Assembly: GCA_948567375.1 (NCBI GenBank)
Contig: OX419756.1
Location: 66,752,552-66,816,551, forward strand
Source: Lunularia cruciata
Taxonomy: Eukaryota; Streptophyta; Marchantiopsida; Lunulariales; Lunulariaceae
Direction: 5' to 3'
Length of the DNA: 64,000 nt
Position 1 is the first letter of the stretch, and every line of letters begins with the position of its first letter. Both the position numbers and the translations under genes were made by a program. Below the pieces are notes generated by a model. It saw nothing but the letters and a program-made list of their open reading frames with translations. It did not search any database and had not been told where the DNA came from. This document shows positions 11,640-22,574 of this stretch, one piece after another.

Positions 11640-12950
11640 GAAGACAAAGATAGCACATTGGATTTTTTGTTGCGTTGGTTCAATTTTACATACCTATCAA
11701 GGTACTTGCAACCAAGAAGACTACAAAGCAAGAGGAGTTTAGATTTCATTTCAAGATATTTCAGAGGTCTAGTAACAAAGCTTTTAGACAAATGACAAGA
11801 ATGGATAACATCTCCTTTCAATCAATAGTTGATGCAATAAAAAAGCACCCCCTGGTTAGAAACCAAACCCTTGTTTGGATACAAGTAGCCATCGTTCTTG
11901 ATAGATTTAAGCACCATGGTCATGGAGCTTTGATAGCAAGAGGGTTACACATTTGGGGCACAAGTGCAAGGTCCACAGTTTGATTTACCAAGAGGGTAAT
12001 GATTGCCATTGTATCCATACTAGGGAAAGAGGTAAGATGGCACAACTGGGTGGAAAGAGAGCAAATTTCATCAATATTTGCAAAGAAAGGTTTTGTAGGG
12101 TGTGTGAGATTAATAGGTGGTACATTGTTTCCATTAGCTCAAAAATCAAGAATGAACAATGAATTTTACTATAGTAGAAAAGGATTCTTCTCCATAAATA
12201 GACAAGTAATTTATGTCAACAAGAGGAGGATAATTCACTTTAGAGGGGGGAAGTAGTGGAGCCCTTCTGCAATGTTGTTCTTGATTTGTTTAAATTTAAA
12301 GTTTCACCAAATTATTCATTTTGAAGGGATTGTTTAGTATTATTTGAAATTTGACATTCAACATTAAAATAATTTTGTGCAAGGATGTCAGGATCATGTC
12401 ATGACATGGCATACTTGAAGAGTTTTCCACTCTAATCCTTGATTAAATCAATATGGAGAAACAAGTTTACTTGAGAGGAACCAATATTTATTGGGAGATT
12501 TTGGTTACATCCCAATGTGTCATTTAGTGCTTTCTTTCAAGCAAGCACGCACTCTTGAGAAAGTGGATTTCTACTGGGTGAATGAACATTGCATAAGTGT
12601 TCTCAAAGCAAGGTGGCATTCACTTAAAGAGATCAAAGTAAAATTAAATGATCCTTTGCAAAATAGTTTTTTTATCAAAGTGGATAAAAGTTTGTGTAAT
12701 TCTACACAATTTTGTCATGAATAGGTCGGACACATGGATGAAAGAAGATGAGGACTTTGCAAAAGAGTTAGAATTTGATATGCCTAAAGTTGTTGGTTTT
12801 GAGTCACATAGAGAGTTGAGAGAGGAAACTGGAAATGTTGTCTTTTTATCAATGTCTAGCATTCAACCTTGTCTTGGATTCAATGGGCCACCAACTAGGT
12901 GGCTCATTGAATCCAAGACAATAACTAGTGTGTATTCCCTAGGACAATGA
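11640..12950 (+). pseudogene. PIF/Harbinger-type transposase relic
   Basis: Three open pieces in changing frames match the order of a HARBI1-like DDE transposase. The first (11675-11983) has SFQSIVDAIKKHPL and VWIQVAIVLDRF, the usual N-terminal helix-rich region. The second (11999-12256) has a degraded GFVGCVRLIGGT block, which in the family is G..G.ID.T and carries the first catalytic Asp; here a Gly stands in the expected Asp position. It continues into YYSRKGFFSINRQV. The third (12491-12950) has the C-terminal ARWHSLKEI and VCVILHNFVMN blocks. Frameshifts and the missing catalytic residue show that it is dead. Terminal inverted repeats could not be located. Confidence 0.7.
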
Positions 12951-14179
12951 AATAAAGAATTTTGATTGGATTATATTTTAGTGGAATAGGTCAATATGTT
13001 TCATTAGCATATGCATGATTGAAATTCTTGCATGCACAATGGTTGATTCTATAGTGTATTGAGTCATTGGATAGGAGGCATAATATTTGAATTCCCTGTA
13101 TGTACTTGAATTCTCCATAGGTACTTGAGACAGAGAGGAATTTAAACCAAGAGAGTTGATTCAAGGAGAGAGTCAATTCAAGGGTGCATCCATTCCATTG
13201 GTGACAACTCACAATTGAGAGTAGTTATCCATGAATATGGAATATAAATTAAGGGAATTTGAGGGTGAGTGGGTTAAGAAAAAGGGGCCCATTTTGGAGA
13301 AAGAGAGTGACAAATAGGGATTTTATGGAGAGTTTAAGTATAAGAAAGAAGAGAGTTTAAGCATAAGGATGAAAAGGATTCACCCAAATAACAAAAAAAA
13401 AGATGCAAGAGAAGTTTTAGAGATAGAGGAAGAAAGAAGGGATTTACGCAAGAGAGAGATTTGCAATTTTCATAGCAGAAAGAATGAGGGTTTTTCAAAA
13501 GAGAGAAAAAGAAGGATTACAAATTTTGCAAAAAGAGAGTGGGAGGAAAAGAGGAAAGAAAGAGATTTGGAGATTGAGAACAAAGTAAAACCATTTTGAA
13601 TTAGACTGGTTTGCATAGTGGTGAGTGGTGAGAGGTCATCTAGGAAGTGAAAAGAAGTCAAGAAATACCAAGTGATTGTGACAAGAAGCACTAAGTGACC
13701 TAGACACAAGATGCCTATCAACAATTATATGAAAATGGTGGAGGAAGACACCAATACCCAAGAGGAACCTTGGATGATAAATCTTCATATCATTTTTTAC
13801 ATCACTTACTTCATGTGGTGTTGGATGGACAAGGAGCAAATTCTAATTGCAGCAAAAGACATTTGAGAGTCTGATTTAGATGCATTTGGTTTGAACAAGA
13901 GTAAGGATGTGATTTTGAAAACAAAAATCCATATATTGAATTAATTTGATAACAATTACTCTTTTTCAAATCACAGTCTTGCAGAGGGCTAAAAGCTATT
14001 TGCACCAAAAGTTACAAGCTATCATCATCAATGTCATCCTTCTTTCCAATGAGGTATGGTACAATGAAAATTTCATCCTCCTTTCTAGTGAGGTATGGCA
14101 GTGTAGAGTCTGGCATAGGTAAATTTGGATCTCTTCTATTGCTACTATAAGAACTATGGTGTGGATCTATATGAGAGAG
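12951..14179. other. No gene recognised; includes a purine-rich tract
   Basis: The section 13310-13600 is strongly purine-rich on the + strand and gives a Lys/Glu/Arg-rich open frame (13369-13599) that is best explained by composition. Nothing else recognisable was seen. It may be internal or flanking sequence of the Harbinger-like element. Confidence 0.35.
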
Positions 14180-15560
14180 TGTGGTAACAATGCTCTTGAT
14201 TTCCTCTGTAGTCTTCTCTTCTGTGCTCGTTCAAGAGTCATATTATAAAAGTTTTTCATTTTTCTCCTTTATAAAAAATTTCTCTACTTTACTCTTCAAT
14301 TCTCACTCCTCAATATCTGCACCGCTTCTACTTCAATTTTCTTTGCTTCAACAAAAGACTTATGCTTCTCCAACTTTGCAATCTTCCCAACCTCTATTTT
14401 TGCCATTTTGCATCTTCCTCAAGCTTTGTTTGTGTCACTATCCCATTTGATGTGGATTTGTAAGTCTTGTCACAAAACTGCAATGGCCAATGTCATCTTC
14501 AAATTTGCCTTGGATATTTTTTGCTTCTTCTTGTTTGATTCATTCTTGCCTTCTCGAGTCTCCTCCTCTACTCGACTTTCATGTATCTCCTCAATATTCT
14601 CAATTCTTGATTCTTGGGTATCTTGAGATAGTACATTTGTTGTTGTTGTGCATATCCTACAAGGAGGAACAAAATCTATGCCCTTGCATGAATGAACACT
14701 TAAAGATGGTACATCTAGAGGTATTGGTGCTCGTGAAATGTTTCATGTTGAAACAAACTCTGAATTTACACAACTCTCCTCTTCAAATTGTGTGAAATAC
14801 TCCTCACCTTATGTACTAGGAACACTAAATGGAATTCCTCGTGATAAGGTTGAGGCAGTAGAATCTCCAGTGACGGTTTTTGTTTCATGATCCACTACAC
14901 CTCGTGGAATTCTTTTCAAACACATGCTCCAAATAATCCAACCCCCTTGCTTATCCCAATGTTTACTAATGTGGGTGGAGTTATATTTACATGATCACCA
15001 AATGGTCGCATCCATCCCTTGAAAGTGAGTACCTATGTGATTTGGTTTATCATCTATAGTTCTCCATCCTTGCTTAAATTCTTTATCGGTTAAACCTTCA
15101 CCTGTACTTTTGTTTTTCCAATCCTGTGCATCCTTATATGATTTCATGTACATGGTCCACTTTTTGTACATCTTCTCTCCGTTCAAAGATGGTGGAAATC
15201 CTTTCCCGTGATGTACAAGAAATGTTGCCATATAACTGAAAGCAATGCTTTTCTACACAGGCTTTTTACAATTGCACCCTCCATGAATTTGACCTAAGTG
15301 TTTAGAGCCTTCTAAATAATTAAAAATTTGTGCATAATGATACGAAACCATACAAAATTTATCTTCTCCATCACCCTTCCCTTTGTTTCCCACATGATGC
15401 ACCCTCCCCAAAACCATATTCATCAACTGTACATAGGGACGCGAGCTCAAATTTTGGAAAAAGATAGCTATAGGCATACTCGATGGTGAAAGGGGTGGAG
15501 AACTTGCATTCGATTACACATCTTCCATTGTTTCCCACGTTTTTAAATATAAACAAAACT
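14180..15560 (-). pseudogene. Degenerate ORF with Myb/trihelix-like segment, possibly Harbinger ORF1
   Basis: Reading on the minus strand from about 15560 downwards gives several open pieces. One (14995-15231) contains KKWTMYMKSYKDAQDWKNKS, which resembles the tryptophan-spaced 'KW..L...YK..KDW...SG' segment of Myb/SANT or trihelix DNA-binding proteins, including the ORF1 proteins of PIF/Harbinger transposons. Downstream the frame is charged and Glu/Lys-rich, with stops. It converges on the transposase relic at 11640-12950, so the two may be the halves of one dead element. The assignment is tentative. Confidence 0.35.
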
Positions 15561-15939
15561 AAACTGAAATCAATTGGGGAGGGCTGCGCCGCTGCATTCC
15601 ATTACCAGCGCATTTTGCGCTCTAAGAATGCGGCAATTTTTGTTTCTATCAGGAGACAATTTCTGTTTCTCTCTGGGTGCAATCAACTCGTGAGATTTTG
15701 AGAGAAAAAATTTACGAGAACCCATAAAAAATTTACGGCTTGGCAGCGTTGCCTGCAAATTTCACCGGGACCTAAATCTGCTAGATCGTTGCATGCATCA
15801 TCACATGCCCCACTGTAATAAGAGTCTCTCGAGCGATAGGAGATCGTGATAGCTACAGTCTGTAGCCATACCCGGATGTCCCTCAACGAAATAACTCACT
15901 TCGATCTTCATCGACAATATGGGCAGTTGACTAAAATCG

Positions 15940-16035
15940 GTGCTTTCCTGCATTTTACCTTTTATGTTTTATCCTTGTGCGGGCCGACGGGGTCTTCCCA
16001 TCCTTCTTCTTATCCTACACGGTCGCCATTTCCGA
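15940..16035 (+). repeat. LINE 3'-tail-like repeat fragment
   Basis: 'GGGGTCTTCCCATCCTTCTT' followed by 'ATCCTACACGGTCGCC' matches the reverse complement of the LINE 3' tail (16760-16812) and the repeat at 10160-10265. Confidence 0.55.
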
Positions 16036-16760
16036 CCTATGCATCTAGGCAGTGATTTATCTCTATGGACTATGACTACTTCGACAAGTGACAAGGTAGT
16101 GTGCAGTAGCGTACAGGCGAAGCGGCAAGGAGAACCATACGTTGAGGGTCCAACTGCACACACTTACGAAGTACTTTTCTGCATGGCCAATCGTAATCAT
16201 TGACGACGTCAGCTATCTCCCAGGCATCTCCTGCCACGTGCCAGGCAATACGGGATGCTTAGTCATCCAAGCGCGAGTGTGCTTATAGATGACACGTGTT
16301 AAATATTCCCAGGCTGGATCTCGGTCATATCATGGGGGACGGTACTACCGCATTGAAACTGGCACTGTGGTGCTGCGGGAAATGATACAGTACTGTAGAC
16401 GGTTGCAGTACGTTTACTTGGAGATTTCGAGTCGGGAAGTTGTTGTTCATAAAGGACATGATCAACGCACGGGCATCATCTCGACGCATCTTCAGGGACA
16501 GCCTTGACTGTAAATGATTCCCGGTCCAAAACGTGAACGACTCCGAGTGAGAGTATTGTCGAAACTCCTACATGCGAGAGGACTCGGAGTTCATAACATC
16601 GGGTAATGAATGACTCGAACAGTGTTATGTTTGGTAAACTAGGACGGAACTAGTTTCTCGCAGGGACAAAGTCCCGGCGATCCTAAGGAAGGATCCAATA
16701 GCCCCACGTGACAAGACAGATCTACCGCGAAAACTGGCGGATATAGGCAAGCACTATGAG
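16036..16760. other. Unassigned low-copy stretch
   Basis: No domain-bearing open frame and no match to repeats elsewhere in the window. It has higher GC than the surrounding AT-rich DNA. A short perfect palindrome (GATCC TAAG GAAGGATC, near 16680) was seen. Confidence 0.35.
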
Positions 16761-16843
16761 AGAAAGAAGGCGACCGCGTAGGAAAAATGAAGGATGGGAA
16801 GACCCCATCAAGCCGTACGAGGGAGAGACAAAAAAGGTAACAT

Positions 16844-16856
16844 GGGGCTAAGCCCC
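16844..16856. other. Palindrome at the LINE stop codon
   Basis: GGGGCTAAGCCCC is a perfect 6-bp stem around one base and contains the LINE stop codon on the minus strand. It recurs at 10617-10629 and, with one change, near 5808-5820. In the RNA it would form a short hairpin close to the 3' end, where the RT of such LINEs recognises its template; that role is an inference. Confidence 0.5.
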
Positions 16857-19800
16857 AATAGAGTCTGTATGAGAAATCTGCCCTACCGCACCTAAGATAT
16901 CCGAGCTATGCAAGTCGCACGGTCTACACACAACCGGAGCATCCGAAGAAACATCACCTAATGTGATTGCTCTCCTATGGATTGCACCAGCCACTGCCCT
17001 CTGTAGAGCAATGGATACACGCTGTCTAAGGTAAGCTACAAAGTATGAGAGTGAGAGTGGTACCCCCTGACGCCTAACATGATAAGCTCTCGCGCACTCC
17101 CTGACAAATGTGTCAAATGCCGTGTCCATCGCTCCATATAACTCCAAGGCTAGAGGAACAAAGAGGTGACCTCGCTGCATGCCCCTATACTTGGAGACCT
17201 TGCGACCTGCTGCTGCACTCGCCGCCCATCCAGGGGGATGGGTAATCACTCCCTCCGAAACTGTATCACGCGTAGGGTCCGTCACCACGACATCCGCTAC
17301 TGTCACCTGATCATCTCGGACCAGGTATAAGTCTGCCCTGACACGTGTCATCTGCAATGCATACGAACGCTCCCTCCAAGCCAAGTATCCACTCTCTCGT
17401 GCCATAGCAAACACTATGTCTCTAATGGCATCATGGGTAGCTATCCTCTGTCCTCCAAAAGGACACCGTGTCATGTGGACCGCCGCTGCATCTAGTGTAG
17501 AACCACACTCACAAGTGAGTAGTGAAGATGCAGATGGGTGGACCAAACCTAGGCGAAACCTCATCGCTGTAGAGAAAGTAGCCGGTGCGAGTTGGAAAGC
17601 CCTAATGCATGGTCGAGCTAGGATCCACGAGCCTGCACCCTTGCCGGAGCAAGAGCGTAGACGTGCTCTAGTAGCCTGAGGAATGGACGAGTCAACTAAG
17701 AGAGAATGTAGCGTATGCTCACACTGTCGCTCCATCAAGGAAGACTGTAGACCTCTAGTCCAATCTGACGATAGTGAAGCAAACGGTGGAAAACCCTCTC
17801 GTGCTCGTGGAGATAGACTATCTCTCGTCTGCCGCAATAACACCTGGAGAGAAAAGGATCTTCCCTCCACCTCTATCACATAAGTCTCCAAAACCGGCCT
17901 ATCAGCAACCACAAAATGAGAGGCAAGTAGGGGTGCCGAGAGAGCCCAACTACCCAAAAACGCTATAGGTGCCATCTCCTCCATAGAAAGCAAGCCAACC
18001 CCACCACATGAGATCGGTAGAGCCGTCTGTCTACGTGCCAAATCCCCTGTCACACACTCAAAAGTCCCTGGTCCAATAATATCACCAAAGACTCCCATAA
18101 TCCTCCTATCAAATGCTCTCAGACGTGATAGGAAGGACGGTGAGGGAGAAACTGTACGGATGAGGTAGGATGGTCGACGAGCAATACTAGAAGAGAGTAT
18201 ACCAAATGCCACCTGCGGATCTCCTAGTAATGGAAGGTCATCCACATGGAGAACATCCTCTGCAAGGGCAGCGTCCAAGAAGCGTGTGACAAAATCCTCC
18301 GATCCTATTGGCACTCCAAGAACACGAAGTCCCTCTGTGGATGTGATACACCCCTCTGGAAGCTCAAGGTGGGGAGGGATACCTAAAGGGGACCATGCCC
18401 TACACTTTGACACCTTGACTCTCAAGCCTACTAGATGTAGCTCGGTAGTCAAGTAGTCAAAGGCCTGCCTAATCTGATCTACAGGGCCTACGATGTGTGT
18501 ATCATCTGCCAAGGATGGAAATACACAACTTGGCATGGCCAAAGTAGTAGACAGGAGAGCTCTAAAGTGAGCCATGGCAAATAAAGGCCCCCCCAAAGGA
18601 TCTCCCTGACGTGTACCAACAGCTGACTCCAAGACGGTGACTCCCTCATGTGAACCACCATGCTGGTAGTAAAGGGAAGCAGGAGAGCCATAAAAAGACC
18701 GCACAAAAGGAATGAGACTCGCCAAGGATCCACCAGCCTCCCTAAGCTCTCTAAAGATGGATGCACGTGAGACACTATTAAAAGCGTTCTCAACATCCAC
18801 CTGTAGGACGACCCACTCCGGATGGATATCTAGGAGTGCTCTAATGCCTAGAGATATAGCCTCACATCCTCCAGGTGTAGTTACTCCAAACTGATGTGGA
18901 CTAAGGTGCTGTCGAAAGTGAGAACGATGCCGAAGGACAATGGTATGACTGACCAAACGCAAAAAGATCTCTCCAATAGCAATTGGTCTAATGCCTCTCG
19001 TGTCCTTCTTGATCGCGAGAAGTCGACTAGCACCTAAGACCCGACTAACCGACATAGGAATATCTCCTCTCGCTACTGCTACAGCCACCTGAAACAACTC
19101 GGTAAAACCACTAGAAGGATCATCTGCCTGGAAGCAATCTCTAAGGTGCTCATAAACCATCCCTGACAAGCCTCCTGAGGAAAGGCGAGGGGCAGTGCAC
19201 AAAGCTTGTGCAAATAGTGACCTATCAAGACATAAAGGCTGCTCAGGCTGATAATCTAAGACCTCTAGTGGTAGTCCCTCTACTGCTATAGGATGCAATG
19301 AGCGTAGGGAAGAGATGGTCTCATCAGAAGGACTCGCTATAGACAAAGGGTGTAGCGCTCGTGCTGCTCTACTAAACTCTCCTGCTTGACCCAATGTCCT
19401 ACATCGTCGTAATCGAGTGGAATCTGTGGTATCTTGTGGCAATGTCTGTCTCCTAAATCATGTAGCCCTAATAGACTCCTCCTGAAGGGCTGCCCAGTCC
19501 CCCACTCGGAATCGACGAAATCTAGCCGCCACCTCTCTATGCCCCGCATGTCCCCCTCTAGCATAACGAAGACACCATCGAGGGAGTAGGAGGAATAGGA
19601 ACCACGCTAACTCGTCCAAGGGATCACGTGCCAAACGATCCAGTGGTAGGCGAAAAGCTTGTCTAGCCTCATCATGGAGTGTGCGGGGTAGCCTATGGAA
19701 TAGACGTGGACATGGAAAACTAGTCTCAAATAACCCCAAAATGCAACCCGCCTGAGAAGCTAACCACTCCCACGACTCGATCGGTATCCCTGGAACGATC

Positions 19801-20015
19801 AACAAAGGTATAGAAGAAGCGTGCGTAATCCCGAGTGTCATTGCTGTCGATGTGGTCGCTCGTCTCACATGGGCATCCCAAGTGGTCCAATCATAGTCCT
19901 TGTGCATCCTTCCCACATGGGTCTTTACCCCTTGCGAGGTAAAACGTCGGTGACACACCGGGCATGGTGTACCCCGACCCGCTCTAGGCGACCCCACATG
20001 GGAAAGTGTAGCCAT
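16848..20015 (-). pseudogene. LINE polyprotein: C2H2 finger, RT, CCHC knuckle, restriction-like endonuclease; one in-frame stop
   Basis: From the ATG at 20015 the frame runs about 1055 codons to a TAG inside a palindrome, interrupted once by TGA at 19460-19458. Near residues 14-35 is a C2H2 finger (CPVCHRRF...H....H). RT blocks follow: IRPIAIGEIFLRL, then catalytic motif A (QVDVENAFNSVSR, about 406-418), motif B (RQGDPLGGPLF, about 470) and motif C (LADDT, about 503). A CCHC knuckle (CECG...H...C) lies near 835-851. The end has the PD-(D/E)XK pattern of restriction-like endonucleases: RADLYLV, VADVVVTDP and GRKVSKYR. This single-ORF order (zinc finger, RT, CCHC, RLE) is that of R2/NeSL/Utopia-type LINEs, not the APE-type L1 or RTE LINEs common in plants. 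It reverse-transcribes its RNA at a nicked target. Without the TGA all catalytic residues appear present. Clade and target site were not determined. Confidence 0.8.
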
Positions 20016-20460
20016 GGCTAGCACAAGAATAGTGATAGTAACACATGATACTCCTCTCCATATCTCCCCATATCTGCAAAACCACAACCCCTCACATCCC
20101 AACTCACATAAGAAAACAATCTCTCCCAACCCTAAAGTTTATAAACTCTCATAACTTTCAATTTCCATCTCCAAAATTTTCAAATTAAATTCCCATGGAA
20201 CTTAATCATGAAAACCCAGAGATTAGAAATGAAAATTCACAACCCATCACTCTCAATGTATAATGATCACTCTCAACCCTAAAAAAACTAAAAAACTTCA
20301 TAACTTTCTACTCCATTCTCCATAGTCTTCAATCTAGGTGCCAATGGAACCGAAATTGAAAAACGAAGAGAATAGTCTATTCACTCGAAGGCTACATGCT
20401 AGAGAGCACTCAGATTTTATCAAAATTGTCTCACGTCTCTCCCTCTCCTCTCCCGTCTCC

Positions 20461-21370
20461 ACACTCTCCCCGCAGCTCCTCCCGCGTGCAATCCATCAGC
20501 AGCACTATGAGGGTCACCAACTAAAGAAATGCGGGCTGGTGGGAAACCTTTTGTTGCCTTCCAAAGGTACCGGAAAATCTATCGCCAAATAACTAAGAAC
20601 TTTGGAAGAATGCCAATATAAATTAGGCATTGCTAATGCAACCTTGAGTTTTGCCATTGCCACCCTATTTTTTGGAATGGTCAAATCACAGCGCGATACC
20701 AGGGTGTGTGCTGAGGGGAGCCATGTCATGGGTGGCAATCACCATACCCTATATTTATTATCACACTGAAATATGGTTTATAGTTTCCTTCCGTATGTTA
20801 GCGGAAGTGAATCCCCACGATATAGAGAACGAATTTGCTTTTTCTAGACTTTATTTTGAGGACATACGTACAGTTGTACTGCATATGGTACCAGTTCAAG
20901 AAGAATGGAAACGATATAGTTTCATCGGTTTTAGACCACAACACACTTGTTTCGGTGCAAGAAATGATGACAAATGATGCGGATAATCTATATTTTATGT
21001 CTTGTTAGTCGGAGTGAAAAAGAGAATAATCTTAACGTATTGTATCATTGTGAATAATTCTTATTTAAATTCCAATATATACATATAGCGAGTCTCCTAA
21101 AATTATCCTGCGTGCCCATGCTAAGATCCATTGAGAGAAAAGGTCAATCGGGAAATTATGAGAACAATTTGAAAGCAAGTAACTTGAGTTAACCAACCAT
21201 TTCCCAATTGAATTGGAGAAGGGATTCTATTTAAATTGTACTCACAATATGTATACTTTGTCTTGAAATATTCATCAACACTAGTGTGTAAACTTCTCAT
21301 GTGTACAGTTCTAATTTTTCTCAGCTCATGCATATCATGAATATGCATGACCTTGTTATTTATATGTGGG
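20461..21370. other. Unassigned stretch between LINE 5' end and element A
   Basis: Short open frames at 20338-20592 and 20651-20977 have no recognisable domain. The part before about 20460 belongs to the LINE 5' UTR. No repeat match elsewhere in the window was seen for 20470-21370. Confidence 0.35.
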
Positions 21371-21398
21371 TGTAGCACCCCAACTCAGCCCGGGAGTT

Positions 21399-21503
21399 TG
21401 TCATGCGTATATACATCGCTACACAACATACATCGCTGTCAACATCATACACTATAGAAGTACAACTCACACATAAGTCATACATAGACTCTAAAGTGCC
21501 ACA
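21399..21503. repeat. 105-bp direct repeat, copy 1, left of the 449-bp repeat of element A
   Basis: It begins 'TGTCATGCGTATATACATCG' and ends 'AGACTCTAAAGTGCCACA'. It is nearly identical to 21956-22060 and lies in the same orientation on the other side of the 449-bp repeat. Preceding it at 21371 is 'TGTAGCACCCCAACTC', which looks like an LTR end (TG...). Confidence 0.85.
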
Positions 21504-21504
21504 A

Positions 21505-21953
21505 TAATCAGATTGCTTAACATTCTCCACTCAACTCAACTCAGATCAGTACTTGATCTGTCACTCTATAAACTGCCAACAACTGGGCACTGATTACAGT
21601 CAAGCCACACCCACTCAAGCATAGAGAATCCAGGTGACGCTCGCCGGCCTCTGTCCACCATAGCCAGGAACTCGAAGGCTCAACATCAGAGAAGTGAGCT
21701 CTCTGGAGCTCACTTCGAAACTATACCCCCTGGACTCGAGCTAGCCCTGAAACCCTAACGGTCCCGCTGACGGCACACTCAACGGTGCAAACGGTGCAAA
21801 GTGACGGTGGGCCCCACCGTGAAGTCAGTACCCCAAACACTAAATCTAACCGTCGGAAAGTAGTCCTTGAGAAACTGCTAGAATAACTCTAACTACCATC
21901 ACTGGAACTCCAGTGTCCGAGCATCTAGATGCGGAACTGCAAATGGCGTGACA
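21505..21953 (-). repeat. 449-bp terminal repeat of element A (3' copy)
   Basis: It matches 30881-31329 over its whole length with few substitutions. Read on the minus strand it begins TGTCACGCCATTTG and ends CTGATTA. A third, older copy forms the 5' end of element B (33306-33755). The true LTR may be larger and include the flanking 105-bp units, because the polypurine tract lies before the outer unit. Confidence 0.8.
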
Positions 21954-21955
21954 GC

Positions 21956-22060
21956 TGTCGTGCGTATATACATCGCTACACAACATACATCGCTGTCAAC
22001 ATCATACACTATAGAAGTACAACTCACACATAAGTCATACATAGACTCTAAAGTGCCACA
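21956..22060. repeat. 105-bp direct repeat, copy 2, between 449-bp repeat and polypurine tract
   Basis: It is the near-identical partner of 21399-21503. On the minus strand it starts TGTGGCACTTTAGAGTC immediately after the polypurine tract, the position expected for an LTR start. A diverged copy sits at the equivalent place in element B (about 48050-48130). Confidence 0.85.
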
Positions 22061-22076
22061 ATCGCCCCCCTAGCTG
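22061..22076 (-). promoter_or_regulatory. Polypurine tract of element A
   Basis: On the minus strand the sequence reads AGCTAGGGGGGCGAT directly before TGTGGCAC. A purine run next to a TG-starting repeat is the plus-strand priming site of LTR retrotransposons. Element B has the related 'AGCTAAGGGGTGAT' at the same place. Confidence 0.65.
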
Positions 22077-22229
22077 GCGGTTAGGTCCCTCTAACTCCAG
22101 ATAGCCATCTACTCTAAGTATATGGTATACCCTCTAATGGGCAAAGATCAGGAGGCCGGGTGCTATGGAGCCCCATTGTTAGTCGCCTGTCTGCAATCTA
22201 TACCATATAAAGAATGAACTAGCTATAGG

Positions 22230-22574
22230 TCAAGTACATCTAGGACATAACCACTGTCCCTGAGGAACCACCGTGAGGGGAGGAGTCATACATGCCATAT
22301 GCCATCCTCTCGAACAGCTATCACACACTAACATAGTAGCAGCTCCACCAGAAGAGCCACATAACATACACCTCAAGCCTGCACGTACAAGTGCCAAGCT
22401 TGGGTCCATAGTACCATCAATGTTTGGAAGGTGGCATGGCGCACAATTGCGCACATGATCCTTCCAAACAACACCATCACGTCCTTCTAACACAAGGACT
22501 CCAGATGGCAAAACCTCGTGCACTCTCAAGATAGTGCGGCCTGTAGAAACATCAAGTGTCGTTGGTGTTGTCTG
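22230..22574 (-). CDS. Element A integrase tail with C-terminal PHD finger
   Basis: After an in-frame TAG the polyprotein continues for about 100 codons to its natural stop at 22230. The first part (ILRVHEVLPSGVLVLEG) is the short beta-rich segment that follows the integrase core. The last ~50 residues form a C4HC3 PHD finger: C-x2-C (CMLC), then C-x2-C (CDSC), H-x2-C (HMAC), a Trp-containing loop and the final CPRC. PHD fingers bind histone H3 tails, usually reading lysine-4 state. In chromoviruses a chromodomain occupies this position and directs integration; here the PHD finger may play that part (inference). The same module survives, decayed, in element B at 47574-47870. Confidence 0.85.
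   Translation of the reverse strand, partial: QTTPTTLDVSTGRTILRVHEVLPSGVLVLEGRDGVVWKDHVRNCAPCHLPNIDGTMDPSLALVRAGLRCMLCGSSGGAATMLVCDSCSRGWHMACMTPPLTVVPQGQWLCPRCT

Larger units (their letters stand above)
16761..20460 (-). mobile_element. LINE copy with near-intact ORF, RLE-type non-LTR retrotransposon
   Basis: This is the reference LINE copy of the window. On the minus strand it has a 5' UTR of about 450 bp (20016-20460, which matches 31330-31740 in LINE copy 3), one long ORF (20015 to 16848) and a short 3' tail (16847 to about 16761). Three other copies in the window define the element by comparison. No poly(A) tail or target duplication could be defined at the 3' end. Confidence 0.82.

Noticed and set aside
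13369-13599. Lys/Glu-rich coding gene
   Set aside because: The frame sits in a purine-rich tract and its charge follows from base composition; no domain or second exon was seen.
19458-20129. Separate LINE ORF1
   Set aside because: It is in the same frame as the RT ORF and ends in a single TGA that is CAA in another copy, so it is the N-terminal part of one ORF.
21371-21503. Independent 133-bp solo LTR (TG...CA)
   Set aside because: The 105-bp core is duplicated next to the polypurine tract of element A and conserved in element B, so it belongs to that element rather than to a separate insertion.
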